From the NCBI GenBank assembly GCA_963667425.1, contig OY763407.1, positions 2,418,001-2,482,000 of the forward strand: DNA of 64,000 nucleotides, in the 5' to 3' direction. Below the pieces are notes generated by a model. The model ran no database searches and had not been told where the DNA came from. It saw only the letters and a program-made list of their open reading frames with translations. The first letter of the stretch is position 1. Every line of letters starts with the position of its first letter. A program made the position numbers and the translations under genes. Positions 36,464 through 45,402 of this stretch are shown here, piece by piece. This DNA is from G963667425 sp963667425 [NCBI: bacterium] (GTDB taxonomy: Bacteria; UBP6; UBA1177).

Positions 36464-38068
36464 TTACTCTCCTTTGCATTCATGTTCACCTGTCTTTATG
36501 TTTTTCGGGCATTCTGTGCTTGGGGTGTAATCATCATAAGGGCATACTTCAGGGTGAAGGTCACAGTAACATTCCATATCTCTTAAATGTAGTTCAGGGT
36601 TACCGGGTAACTGCCATGCTATGTAGTGTCCATCAAATTCTGAACGAGCGCCGTATGCTCTGTCTCCATCAGCAGGGCAATAACTTTTTTCCTGATCTAC
36701 TCTATACATGCAGACTATATTATCCTGTTCATCTCTGTCTCCATCAGGCCAGATTATATCACTATAGGATATAAAGTTGCCTTTTACCTGTCCAATAGCT
36801 ATAGAATAGGTATCTTCATATGTTTTAGTAACTGTAAACTTTTTATATTCCCACGGCTCTTTTGATGTATCCAGTCTCATAAATCCATCTGTCATTCCTA
36901 TAGGATTAAAATAGATTAGATCTTTACTATTTTTATCTATCCATGGATGTCTTATCTCTTCCATTTTACCATCAATGGTTCTGTTAATAAGCTTGCATTC
37001 ATCAAGTGACTTGGGTTCTTTGTCAAGTTCGCAGATGTATCCTTTAAATCCTTCTCCGTAAAAGACTAACCTGTCATCAACTATGTTTGGATCGTTTGCT
37101 GTCCCGTCTCCTAAGTTTATCCAGTTCCATGCTATGTTTTCACAGCTTGCTGAACCATCATGCTCTTTAACTAAGGCATATGCCATATAGTATCTGCCTG
37201 TAAAATCAAGTAAGTTTACAAAAGCCCACTTATCTGTAAGAAACGGAGTATAGACTACATTTCTTACTGCTTTGGGGTATACAACTCTGTTTACTCCACT
37301 GTTGGAGTACATCATAAAACTTGAATATCCTTCTCTGTCATTTCTTATTTTTGTAAGGATTTTTCCCTTATTATAGGCTATTGTATCTGCATATGCTGGA
37401 TGCTTTGCTCTGTATTTTTTTGTTTTAACATCATATTCAAAAGCTTTATAGTTGTTTCTGTATCCTCTTGCTTCACCACCTACGTATCCCATGAAAAAAC
37501 CTATTTTGCCTTCCTGAAAGTTAAAGCTTTTCATGCTATATCTACCTGTTTGCCATAGGTTAGGATTATTTGCATTTAATGCAATATCACATTCCATAAC
37601 TGTTGGATAGTTTGAACCTTCTCCTTTGTAAGTTGGAATTAAATTATCCATATTACAGGGATAGTTGCAGCAGTCAAGTGTTGGATATTCTGTGCAGAGC
37701 TTTTCATTATCCTCTTTCCATAAATTGGCTGCACACTGCGGATCGTTTGCAGTTGGAGTGTCACATCCTTCACGGCAGAAGTGGATGTTCCCTTTGTCAT
37801 CTTTAAATGGAAATGTGTATGTGTCTATGGATGAACATTTATCTTCATCAGGCTCTTCTGTGTCGATATCAGGTTGAATGTCTGTGTCTTCATCTATTTT
37901 CTGGTCTTCATCAGGAAATGAAGCATTTTCATCTTTAGCTGCGTCAATGTCTGTTACTGTATCATTGTCATTAATGATATCATTATCTGTTTCTGATTTA
38001 TTTTTGTCACAGCTGGTTATTAAAAATATAAATAATGTTAAAAAGGTTAAAAGAATTGTCTTTTTCAT
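36464..38068 (-). CDS. Large acidic-tether lipoprotein, unknown function
   Basis: A 534-residue lipoprotein. Lipobox LITSC (Cys20) is followed by an acidic tether to about residue 78 made almost only of Asp, Glu, Asn and Thr. The next 80 residues hold ten or so cysteines including LDCCNYPC. The remainder has repeating Tyr/Trp/Asp-rich strands that could be a beta-propeller (for example NLWQTGRYSMKSF, DRLVFYGEGFKGYIC), but I do not recognise a family. GGGAAAAA precedes the ATG. It is followed directly by the lipocalin gene, so both probably act in the envelope. Confidence 0.85.
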   Translation of the reverse strand: MKKTILLTFLTLFIFLITSCDKNKSETDNDIINDNDTVTDIDAAKDENASFPDEDQKIDEDTDIQPDIDTEEPDEDKCSSIDTYTFPFKDDKGNIHFCREGCDTPTANDPQCAANLWKEDNEKLCTEYPTLDCCNYPCNMDNLIPTYKGEGSNYPTVMECDIALNANNPNLWQTGRYSMKSFNFQEGKIGFFMGYVGGEARGYRNNYKAFEYDVKTKKYRAKHPAYADTIAYNKGKILTKIRNDREGYSSFMMYSNSGVNRVVYPKAVRNVVYTPFLTDKWAFVNLLDFTGRYYMAYALVKEHDGSASCENIAWNWINLGDGTANDPNIVDDRLVFYGEGFKGYICELDKEPKSLDECKLINRTIDGKMEEIRHPWIDKNSKDLIYFNPIGMTDGFMRLDTSKEPWEYKKFTVTKTYEDTYSIAIGQVKGNFISYSDIIWPDGDRDEQDNIVCMYRVDQEKSYCPADGDRAYGARSEFDGHYIAWQLPGNPELHLRDMECYCDLHPEVCPYDDYTPSTECPKNIKTGEHECKGE

Positions 38069-38172
38069 TTTTTCCCAACAGACAGTTTTTATAAGCTCTA
38101 TTCGATTATATTATTTATATGACAAAGTTCCAGCTTTTACTTTCTTGTTAAATTGGTTTTTATCACGAAAAG

Positions 38173-38540
38173 ATGGAATATATGAACTTCTACCGGTTAA
38201 ATGCGCCGTTTTTAATGGAATATCTCGTAAATCTCAGGAATAGATTAACTTTCTTGTTTCTTTTGCCAAAAAAAGCTGGTTGTGTGTGAAGTTTTAGTAT
38301 CTCTTTGCATTAGATTTATGGAATATCTGGTGAAATCATGGAATATGTTAAATTTTAGCGGTTAAATGCGCTGTTTTTAACGGAATATCTCATAAATTTC
38401 AGGAATAGATTAACTTTCTTATTTCTTTTGCCAAAAAAAGCTGGTTGTGTGTGAAGTTTTAGTATCTCTTTGCCTTAAATTTATGAAATATCTCGTAAAA
38501 TTATGGAATATGTTAAAGTTGAACGGTTAAATGGCTGTTT
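38173..38540. repeat. 165-bp tandem repeat, non-coding (about 2.2 copies)
   Basis: The spacer 38069-38558 contains a direct repeat with period exactly 165 bp: ATGGAATAT at 38173, 38338 and 38503; CGGTTAAATG at 38194, 38359 and 38524; and a well-conserved block AGGAATAGATTAACTTTCTT at 38236 and 38401. The third copy breaks off near 38540. Inside each unit, GGAATATCT-type words recur. No ORF of note spans it. It lies between the start of the lipoprotein gene and the end of the 11-gene minus-strand operon. Confidence 0.9.
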
Positions 38541-38558
38541 GAGATAAATTTTTAAGGA

Positions 38559-39050
38559 TTAGCCGATGTTGAAGAAGGATTTCATTTCGGATGCAAGGTC
38601 CAGGGTTTTTCTTTCGATGAGAAATTTGGTGAACAGGGCTTCAAGTATCCTTTGAAGCATTTCTATTGATGCTGTTCTGCCGAATATTGTTCCTTCTTCT
38701 CCTTCTCCTGAAAAGATGGGAAGTTTAACTGATTTTACGGAAAGAGGCGCCGTTTTTATCTGAAAAGCCCATTCTGCTTCGTTTCTTATTATTTTTGCTC
38801 TTGCCTGTGCTATGTAACAGCCTTCTTTTATTGCTGTCATGACTTCTTCACAGTCCATGATGTTGGCTGTTTTTATTGTCTGATAGAAATCGCCCCCTTT
38901 TACCGAGTCAAGGACTATCTGTTCTTCAAATATGAAAACTACGTTTTGTTCATTTTGTTCGGAGAGATCAAAGATTGTATCTTCGGCTGTTTTCATAAAA
39001 AGCCATAATAAAAATTCCTGACCAAGATATAAGTGCTGATTAGTTTCCAT
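38559..39050 (-). CDS. Partner protein of RdgC-like gene, unknown
   Basis: A 163-residue protein starting METNQHLYLGQEFLLWLFMK. The ATG at 39050 shares its A with the upstream stop (TAATG) and has GGGGGGA upstream; an ATG 12 nt earlier lies before that site and is less likely. The protein alternates strands and helices with conserved-looking patches FIFEEQIVLD, EEVMTAIKEGCYIAQARA and ASIEMLQRILEALFTKFL. I recall similar LGREFL-type proteins downstream of RdgC-like genes in myxobacteria, but that is memory, not a search. Probably acts with the upstream gene product on DNA. Confidence 0.7.
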   Translation of the reverse strand: METNQHLYLGQEFLLWLFMKTAEDTIFDLSEQNEQNVVFIFEEQIVLDSVKGGDFYQTIKTANIMDCEEVMTAIKEGCYIAQARAKIIRNEAEWAFQIKTAPLSVKSVKLPIFSGEGEEGTIFGRTASIEMLQRILEALFTKFLIERKTLDLASEMKSFFNIG

Positions 39051-39643
39051 TATTCCCCCCATATTTTAGAAAACAGCGGTTCTTTTGGTCCGAAAGCTGT
39101 TTCATCTGCTCTGTCTATTATTTCAACTGGCTCTAGAACTGCCGCAAATGTGAATTCAAATAGTTGTTTGAATTTTGCTGTGACAGCTGAAGACTGGCTC
39201 ATTATATAAACTTCGCCTGTAGTTGTGTTCCAGAAGGCTTCTGTTATTGTTACTTTAGGGTAGCTGTTTGATCTGAACATTTTTGTGACCTGCTCTTTTA
39301 TTTCTTTTTTTGTCTGAGCCGGAATGTAGTCTTTGCCTGAATCTTTTTTATGTTCAAATTCTTTCTTTTCTATGTATGGTCTCATCTGCGATGCCGAAAA
39401 TGAATATTTGTCTGCTCTCATTGCAAGCAGCATGTTTTCTCCGGCGAGCATATTTGTAAACCATTCCGAGTCAAACGAAAGAATAGGATCTACCCAGCCG
39501 ATGCTTTCATCATTTGGCGCTTCGGGTATTAAAGGTTTAAATGAATATTCTGCAATAGCTTCTCTGGCTTCTGTAATTGATTCTATTTTTTTGTCTGTTC
39601 TTAACAGGGTGCAACTGACACTTCCTTTTAAAAATTTACTCAT
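39050..39643 (-). CDS. RdgC-like protein (recombination-associated)
   Basis: A 197-residue protein that resembles the N-terminal two thirds of E. coli RdgC, a ring-shaped DNA-binding protein: EYSFKPLIP with a downstream IGWVDPIL, an ENMLLAMRADKYSFSASQMR strand-helix, a Lys/Glu-rich helix ending TKKEIKEQVTKMF, and the TITEAFWNTTTGEVYIMSQS hairpin. RdgC is about 300 residues, so the C-terminal part is absent here and may be replaced by the translationally coupled next gene. The match is distant and made by eye; confidence in gene reality is high, in family moderate. Confidence 0.6.
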   Translation of the reverse strand: MSKFLKGSVSCTLLRTDKKIESITEAREAIAEYSFKPLIPEAPNDESIGWVDPILSFDSEWFTNMLAGENMLLAMRADKYSFSASQMRPYIEKKEFEHKKDSGKDYIPAQTKKEIKEQVTKMFRSNSYPKVTITEAFWNTTTGEVYIMSQSSAVTAKFKQLFEFTFAAVLEPVEIIDRADETAFGPKEPLFSKIWGE

Positions 39644-39671
39644 ATTTTCTCCTATATTATGCTGATGCTTT

Positions 39672-40220
39672 TCAGTAAAAAAAGGTTAGAAAAGTATTTC
39701 CGTATTTTTTTTCCTTGCTGTCAAATCCTTCCGGTATATATGTAAATGGTGCGCCGCTTTCTACAACTATTACAGATTTATCTTTGTTGATAATACCGGC
39801 GTTTAAAAGCTTCTTTATTATAACATCTGCTTTGTCCGCTATTTCATATGGCGGATCGATAAAAACGGCGTTGCAGAAAGTTTGAATTTTTTCCGGAAGG
39901 GTTTCTGAAAATGCATCAGCTGCTATTATTTCTATTTGATTTTCCTGTTCTAATATTTTTGAGTTGGAATTGATTGTTTCTGCGTTTCTTCTGTTTGACT
40001 CAATGAAGATTGCTTTTTTGAAACCTCTGCTTAGTGCTTCAAATCCAACGGCTCCTGAACCTGCGAATATGTCGAGAAATGTTTTTTCTTCAAAGTCCAT
40101 GAGTGAAAAAAGTGTATCAAAAACAGCCGAGCGAACTTTTTCTTCTGTTGGACGAAGATCTGTTTTGGGTACAGATATTTTTCTTCCTTTATGTAATCCT
40201 GATGTTATTTTTATCTGCAT
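39672..40220 (-). CDS. rsmD: 16S rRNA (guanine966-N2)-methyltransferase RsmD
   Basis: SAM-dependent enzyme methylating G966 of 16S rRNA. The 182-residue product has KITSGLHKGRKISVPKT and LRPTEEKVRSAVFDTL at the N-terminus, SAM motif I FLDIFAGSGAVGFEALSRG, and the catalytic DPPY. Length is typical. It starts 3 nt after the zinc-ribbon/TPR gene stop and is followed by the RdgC-like gene 28 nt on. Confidence 0.95.
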   Translation of the reverse strand: MQIKITSGLHKGRKISVPKTDLRPTEEKVRSAVFDTLFSLMDFEEKTFLDIFAGSGAVGFEALSRGFKKAIFIESNRRNAETINSNSKILEQENQIEIIAADAFSETLPEKIQTFCNAVFIDPPYEIADKADVIIKKLLNAGIINKDKSVIVVESGAPFTYIPEGFDSKEKKYGNTFLTFFY

Positions 40221-40223
40221 CTT

Positions 40224-41198
40224 TTAACGACAATATTCGGCAAGCATTTGTTCCAGTTGAGCTTTTTCAGGCGTATTCGGGTCATACTGAAGATATTTTC
40301 TATAGTTTGCGCAGGCTGCACTTGGCTGGTTAAGCTGTGAATATGATATTCCAAGACCTCTATACGCTTTTGCGGCTTTTTTATCCCTCTGCACAGCTTT
40401 TTTAAAAAAATCTCTGGCTGCTGCGTAGTTTCCTGAAGATATTGCCTGATTGCCTTTTTCAATATATTCGGATGCAGAGGGCATTTTAAGTTTTATATCA
40501 TTCTTTATGTTTAAAGGTTTTAAGTTTCCTTTTAACTTTATACTGGCTTTTTCAGCTGTTTTTATCTGCTGTGGTTTTTCTTTTTCAGGCTGAGTAGCTT
40601 TCTTTTCTGTTTTTGCGGTTAAAGCTTCTTTCGCAGAATCTTCTTTTTTTACTTCATTTTTAACAGTTTCTGTTTTTAATACATCAGGAGTATTGATGTC
40701 ATCTTTTGCTATTTCCTGATTTTTATCAGTCTCTTCTGCCACTTTTTCTTCTATATCTGCTGTTGCAGGCGTAGCTTTAACTTCTTCAGGCTCTTGCTGT
40801 TCTGGCTTTGCTTCTGTTTCTATGGCTTTATTTTCATCCTGAATTGCTGTCGGACTGTCCGATTTACCTTTGAAGTGAAAAACGGCAAAAGCAGCGGCAA
40901 GAGTAACAATAACTGCAATAACAATAACGGGTGCTTTAGAAGAGGATTGTTTCTCTTCCTTTTTTTCTAAAATAAATTCTTCTTCAGCCGGTTCTTCTTT
41001 TTCCGGTTCGGACTTGAAGGAAGAAATCTCTTCCTGTTTTACAATTGGTTCTTCAGGTACCGGTTCAATTTTAGGTTGAGAAAGAATCTGCTCTTCATCT
41101 TCATAGATGGAAGTGTTATCACTTCCACACATAGGACAGTTGGAGATTCTTTTTGGTACTTTAGCCGAGAAATTACAATTGTTGCAGATAAATTTCAT
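40224..41198 (-). CDS. Zinc-ribbon, single-TM, TPR protein
   Basis: A 324-residue protein with a zinc ribbon at the N-terminus (Cys5, Cys8, Cys21, Cys24), an acidic linker, one membrane helix at about 89-109 (IVIAVIVTLAAAFAVFHF), a long Lys/Glu/Thr-rich linker, and C-terminal TPR units (about 242-324: AISSGNYAAARDFFKKAV, AKAYRGLGISYSQLN). The topology puts the ribbon in the cytoplasm and the TPRs in the periplasm. Such ribbon-TM-TPR proteins occur widely in myxobacteria; partner unknown. It lies between the MXAN_5187-like gene and rsmD in one operon. Confidence 0.85.
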   Translation of the reverse strand: MKFICNNCNFSAKVPKRISNCPMCGSDNTSIYEDEEQILSQPKIEPVPEEPIVKQEEISSFKSEPEKEEPAEEEFILEKKEEKQSSSKAPVIVIAVIVTLAAAFAVFHFKGKSDSPTAIQDENKAIETEAKPEQQEPEEVKATPATADIEEKVAEETDKNQEIAKDDINTPDVLKTETVKNEVKKEDSAKEALTAKTEKKATQPEKEKPQQIKTAEKASIKLKGNLKPLNIKNDIKLKMPSASEYIEKGNQAISSGNYAAARDFFKKAVQRDKKAAKAYRGLGISYSQLNQPSAACANYRKYLQYDPNTPEKAQLEQMLAEYCR

Positions 41199-41215
41199 TT
41201 TTAATCTCTATTTTT

Positions 41216-42673
41216 TTAAGATTTTGGTTTAGCTTTTATTACGGGTCTTCCGCCTTTGTCTTCTATTTCAAAATGAACTGTTCTGCAGTTAAATTTTCTT
41301 TTTATTGATTCACTGTTTCTATCAAGCTTCTCTATAAATTCGGCTTCTTCTCTATCTTTTATCGGAAGTCCGTTAATAATTTTTATTTTTTTATATTTTT
41401 CCCATAATTCAGAATAAGGATTTTTTGTGTTTCTGGAGGCATTCATTGTAAATGGTGTCTGTGCTATTTGTGTTTTTTCAGGGTCTCCATCATCTTCCAT
41501 CGGCATACTGCTGAAGGATGCAACAGGTTCAAGAACCATTTCTGATTTTGTGTTGGCAAACATCTCAGAAATTGCTTTTTCGTCATTTATGGTTTCTTCT
41601 TCCTGCAATAGCGGATTGTTTTTTACCATACTGTTTTCAATGAGTTCGTTTATGCTTACTCCTGGATTTGTTTCACTGTGTCTCTGATATTTGCTTATCA
41701 TAAGGTTTATAGCTGAAACAACAACTCCTGCACCCATTCCATAGTTATTGAGAACCAGTTTTTCTCCAACCCTAAGAGATGATATATCGGTTGCTATTTT
41801 TTTGAAAAGTCTGTCTATTTCTATGGTCACAACGATGACAAATATCAAACATAAAAGAACTGCTACAGCTGCGCCTATTGAAAGATAAAGTTTTAAATTG
41901 TCCTGAATTTTATGTCCAAGCATAAAAGACATAATGCCTACGACAGTTATTTTGCCACCTGTTATATCTTTTCCCTGAAAATGTACTGATGTAAGCTTTG
42001 TCCATTGATCTATCTGAACTGTTGCTGCTGACTCTGTGTTGGCTGAAAGATCGTCAAGAGCTTTTTTTATCATTGGAGCGGATTTGCCGGTAGACATTTC
42101 TTCCCATACTGTGCTCCCTAATGTTAAAACTTCTTTTCCTCTGTAGAAAACTTTTATAGGCATTGCCGTGTCTAATGATGAAAAAAGATTTTCAAGAGTC
42201 TTAAATGAGACTACTGCGTAAAGTTCATTTTTGTAATTGAAAGGAAGAACACCTATTATGTATGGGTCTGACTTGTCTAGTGAAAAGTATCCGTCGGAAG
42301 CGAGTCCCTTTGCAAATGCTCTTTCAATGGAAGGGATTCCATTCATTGAATTCATATTTGAAAAGGTTCCGGCAATAACTGTGCCTTCATTATTTAATAT
42401 AGCATAAAGATATTCACTTTTTATGGTTGCTTTTTCAGGTGTTGTTTTTGATTTTTCAATCTGATAGCGAAGGTCTGAAGAATTCTTAATAAGTTTAAAC
42501 TGCTCATTCTGAATTTCAGCTGCAATTATTTTCATAAGATTGCCTGTTCCTGTCTGAACATCCATTGCAGCTATAAATTTTTCGGAGAAAATGTAATATG
42601 CCACTGCTGAAGCAACAAAAATTAGTGCGGCAAAAAAGAATACTTCTATTTTCAATCCCAAATTCTTTAACAT
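41216..42673 (-). CDS. Two-TM sensor-like protein with MXAN_5187-type C-terminal domain
   Basis: A 485-residue membrane protein. Membrane helices at about 10-29 and 262-284 flank a periplasmic region of about 230 residues that looks like a Cache/PAS sensor fold (EYLYAILNNEGTVIAG, GYFSLDKSDPYIIGVLPF). After a short HAMP-like segment and a disordered acidic linker, the last 60 residues (YSELWEKYKKIK to the C-terminal VIKAKPKS) match the MXAN_5187-type domain known from Myxococcus. No kinase, cyclase or chemotaxis domain is attached. It begins immediately after the previous stop with TAGGAG 7 nt upstream. Role unknown. Confidence 0.75.
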   Translation of the reverse strand: MLKNLGLKIEVFFFAALIFVASAVAYYIFSEKFIAAMDVQTGTGNLMKIIAAEIQNEQFKLIKNSSDLRYQIEKSKTTPEKATIKSEYLYAILNNEGTVIAGTFSNMNSMNGIPSIERAFAKGLASDGYFSLDKSDPYIIGVLPFNYKNELYAVVSFKTLENLFSSLDTAMPIKVFYRGKEVLTLGSTVWEEMSTGKSAPMIKKALDDLSANTESAATVQIDQWTKLTSVHFQGKDITGGKITVVGIMSFMLGHKIQDNLKLYLSIGAAVAVLLCLIFVIVVTIEIDRLFKKIATDISSLRVGEKLVLNNYGMGAGVVVSAINLMISKYQRHSETNPGVSINELIENSMVKNNPLLQEEETINDEKAISEMFANTKSEMVLEPVASFSSMPMEDDGDPEKTQIAQTPFTMNASRNTKNPYSELWEKYKKIKIINGLPIKDREEAEFIEKLDRNSESIKRKFNCRTVHFEIEDKGGRPVIKAKPKS

Positions 42674-43429
42674 CTATATACTCCTACTTTTATTATAATC
42701 TAGAGCCAGCAACATTATTTTATCATAATCCTTTATGTTTAGGATCATATATGAAAGACTTTCTGAATAAGAGTCGGTTCTTACAACATTGTCTCCAACA
42801 ATTGAATATATTATTGTAAGGTGCCCGGTTGCTGCTACAGCAAAAGTTTCCTGATATATTTCTTTTGTGGCACTGTAAAATTTAAGAACATAGGTTCCAG
42901 CATCAAGTTTTGGTATTTTACAAATTTCGGTTTTAGATGATATTGGAAAAACTGATGCATTGGAAATTACAAAAACTTTAACCTCTTTGCCTGAAGCACT
43001 GTTTTTGATGGTATATAAACCTTCTCTTGAAAGATTTACAATTCTGGACATTCCGGGAGAAAGTTTGACAGTATCTCTAAAAATCTCTCCACCAAAAAAC
43101 ACTTCTACACCTTGAGAAAATTTTTCTTTATTTATTATCTTTAATTTTGAATTAATCTGAGTCGTTATTCCGGTTTTATTAAAACCGAAACCGTTCATTT
43201 CTATTTCTTCCGTTTTATCTTTATCTAAAGTATAACCTTCAATAACAAGATATGAAAGGTCTTTAGTTTGTAGCGTTTCTTCTGTCGCACTTTGAAAGAG
43301 CCATGATGCATTCTGATTGTTTGAAATCATTTTTTGAATAGGTGGCTGGTATGAAACTTTTACTGAAAGATCCGATGCAAACATGGAAAAACCAATCAAA
43401 GAGATAAGAAAGAATCCTAATTTTTTCAT
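42674..43429 (-). CDS. Exported protein of unknown function
   Basis: A 251-residue protein with a cleavable signal peptide (KKLGFFLISLIGFSMFASD). The mature part is rich in beta strands, with Gly/Ser-rich turns and LDAGTYVLKFYSATKEIYQE near the C-terminal third; it might be an all-beta periplasmic domain. Its ATG overlaps the stop of the TPR gene by four bases (ATGA) and its own stop abuts the next ATG, so it is translated with both neighbours. No family recognised. Confidence 0.8.
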   Translation of the reverse strand: MKKLGFFLISLIGFSMFASDLSVKVSYQPPIQKMISNNQNASWLFQSATEETLQTKDLSYLVIEGYTLDKDKTEEIEMNGFGFNKTGITTQINSKLKIINKEKFSQGVEVFFGGEIFRDTVKLSPGMSRIVNLSREGLYTIKNSASGKEVKVFVISNASVFPISSKTEICKIPKLDAGTYVLKFYSATKEIYQETFAVAATGHLTIIYSIVGDNVVRTDSYSESLSYMILNIKDYDKIMLLALDYNKSRSI

Positions 43430-45378
43430 GCTTGTATATCCTTTAATTCATCTATTTTACTTTTTATAAAGTCAGCTTCTGAATGATTGCCTGTTTTGTT
43501 ACAAACATCTGCAACATGTGTAAGTATGGATATCTGATCTTCTTTTGAAGGAATACCGTCAATAGAAGAAACGACTGATAATATAAGTCGGTCTGCATTT
43601 CCTGTCTGAGTAGCACATTCAGCCATTGCTGAAATGTATTTTATGTTTTTATCAAGCTCAAGAGCTTTTTCAAAATAATCTTCAGCATTTTCATACATGT
43701 TCATGGAAAGCTGACTCATTCCCATATTGTAATAATCTTCTGCTGAAGAAAATCCGTCATCCATAATTTTATTAATGTTCTGTGCGGTATTTGATAAATT
43801 ATCTACAAAGGAACCGTTGATTATATCTTCCGGAAGCATCTCTTTGAATGCCTTTAGAACTTCAGAATCAGGAAATTCTATAAAAAGCTCCTGAAGAAGT
43901 TTTGCAGCACTGTTAAGATCATCCATGTTAAGATAAAAATCAAGCTCTTCAAGTTGTTTTTTATCAGGTTCGATATAGATATTATTAGATGTTTTTTCAA
44001 TGTTATTTTCAGAAAAACTCTGGTTTTGCACTGTGTCCGGCTTTATTTCTTCCACTTCTTTTTTTAATCCAAGTTTTTCTTTAAATTCTTCAAATCTGGC
44101 ATTACCTGATATGAACTGAATTGCATCATTAAATAACTCTACAGCTTTTTCGTTTTCTTTTTTTGCAATATATAGATCTATCAGCTGAAAAACATAATAT
44201 CCAGCCTGTTCTCTGTTTCCTTCCATCAGTGAAACTTCTATAAGCATTTCAAGAAGTTCAGGGAATTCTTCCCACCCTGGAGTTGCAGTAAGCCGGTCTG
44301 TTGCTTTTTGATAAAGATTGAATTTAACAAAGACCTGCGCTTCTTTTATGACGGTATCTGTGTCAATAATGTTTAATGCAGGTTCAACAGATTCCTCAAA
44401 ATCAATAATAATATCTCCATCTTCAGGAAGACCTGTTGTTACAGAAGAAGATTCTTCTATTTTGTGGGAAATCAAGTCTCTGAGTCGATCATTCTTTTCA
44501 AGTGCAAGAAGCGCTTCTCTGTCATTTGGATCCAGTTCATAAACTTTACGATAACAGTCATCTCTTTTTGTAAGGTCTCTTTTGGAGTTATAAACAGAAG
44601 CAAGCTGTTTGAGAGAAGAAATTATTTTTTCTGTATCTCCCTGTTTTTCGAAAACGTATATGAGTTTCTGTAAATGAGGCACCGAGTCAGGCGTTTTCAT
44701 TATTTCTTTATGCAGTATGGAAAGGGCAGAATTGTAGTTGCTGTTGGAAATATAGGCATCTACAAGAGAATTTGTTATTGCAGGTTCTCCACCTGATGTT
44801 GTTTGAAGCAGCCTTAGAACTGTTATGTACTGATCCATTTTACCCGCAGCTTTAAGCTTGATAGGAATAGGTCTTAGCATTTTGTCAGCTTCAGCGTACT
44901 GCTTTTCTGCAACTAAAAGAGTGGCCAGTTTAATTGTGAAAGAGATGTCACCAGGATTTAAATTAAGTATTATTTTGAATATTTCAATCGCACGCTCTTT
45001 CTGATCATTTTTAACGTAGTAGTTGGCAGCCATTTGGTAGCGAAGAATAGAGTCTTTTTCAAGACCACTTTTTCTATTTATTTCTGCGAGAAGGAAATTC
45101 ATTCCACCATCTTCAGGATCTATGGAAAGCGCCTGTCTTACAACAGCTCTTGCTTTATTGATAAAACCTCTTTTTTCAAAAAGTTCTGCTGCCTGCCTAT
45201 AAGTTTCTATTGCTTTTTCGCTCATGCCTGAACGTGCATATGCTTCAGCGAGCCTTATATAGGAGCGGTCGTTTTCCGGATCTTTTACAATGAGAGCTTT
45301 AAATTCTTCGATCTCACTGGTCTCTTTTGATTTTTTGAAGAGACTCTTTAAGCTTTTCTTTCTGCTTTCTTCTGCCAC
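43426..45378 (-). CDS. Large TPR protein
   Basis: A 650-residue soluble protein made largely of tetratricopeptide repeats: YIRLAEAYARSGMSEKAIET at about 40-60, further units through about 300, an acidic linker about 300-330 and 440-470, and more TPRs to the end (SAEDYYNMGMSQLSMNMYEN). TPRs bind protein partners. The frame opens at TTG 45381, but GTG at 45378 has GGAG 8 nt upstream and is preferred. It follows efp by 24 nt. Proteins of this make are common in myxobacteria; the specific partner is unknown, perhaps the sensor-like protein encoded two genes on. Confidence 0.85.
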   Translation of the reverse strand: MAEESRKKSLKSLFKKSKETSEIEEFKALIVKDPENDRSYIRLAEAYARSGMSEKAIETYRQAAELFEKRGFINKARAVVRQALSIDPEDGGMNFLLAEINRKSGLEKDSILRYQMAANYYVKNDQKERAIEIFKIILNLNPGDISFTIKLATLLVAEKQYAEADKMLRPIPIKLKAAGKMDQYITVLRLLQTTSGGEPAITNSLVDAYISNSNYNSALSILHKEIMKTPDSVPHLQKLIYVFEKQGDTEKIISSLKQLASVYNSKRDLTKRDDCYRKVYELDPNDREALLALEKNDRLRDLISHKIEESSSVTTGLPEDGDIIIDFEESVEPALNIIDTDTVIKEAQVFVKFNLYQKATDRLTATPGWEEFPELLEMLIEVSLMEGNREQAGYYVFQLIDLYIAKKENEKAVELFNDAIQFISGNARFEEFKEKLGLKKEVEEIKPDTVQNQSFSENNIEKTSNNIYIEPDKKQLEELDFYLNMDDLNSAAKLLQELFIEFPDSEVLKAFKEMLPEDIINGSFVDNLSNTAQNINKIMDDGFSSAEDYYNMGMSQLSMNMYENAEDYFEKALELDKNIKYISAMAECATQTGNADRLILSVVSSIDGIPSKEDQISILTHVADVCNKTGNHSEADFIKSKIDELKDIQA

Positions 45379-45402
45379 CAAAGGTACTCCGTAAAGCTGT
45401 TT

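Noticed and set aside
38173-38540. CRISPR array
   Set aside because: The repeat unit is 165 bp without unique spacers, and no cas gene is in the window.
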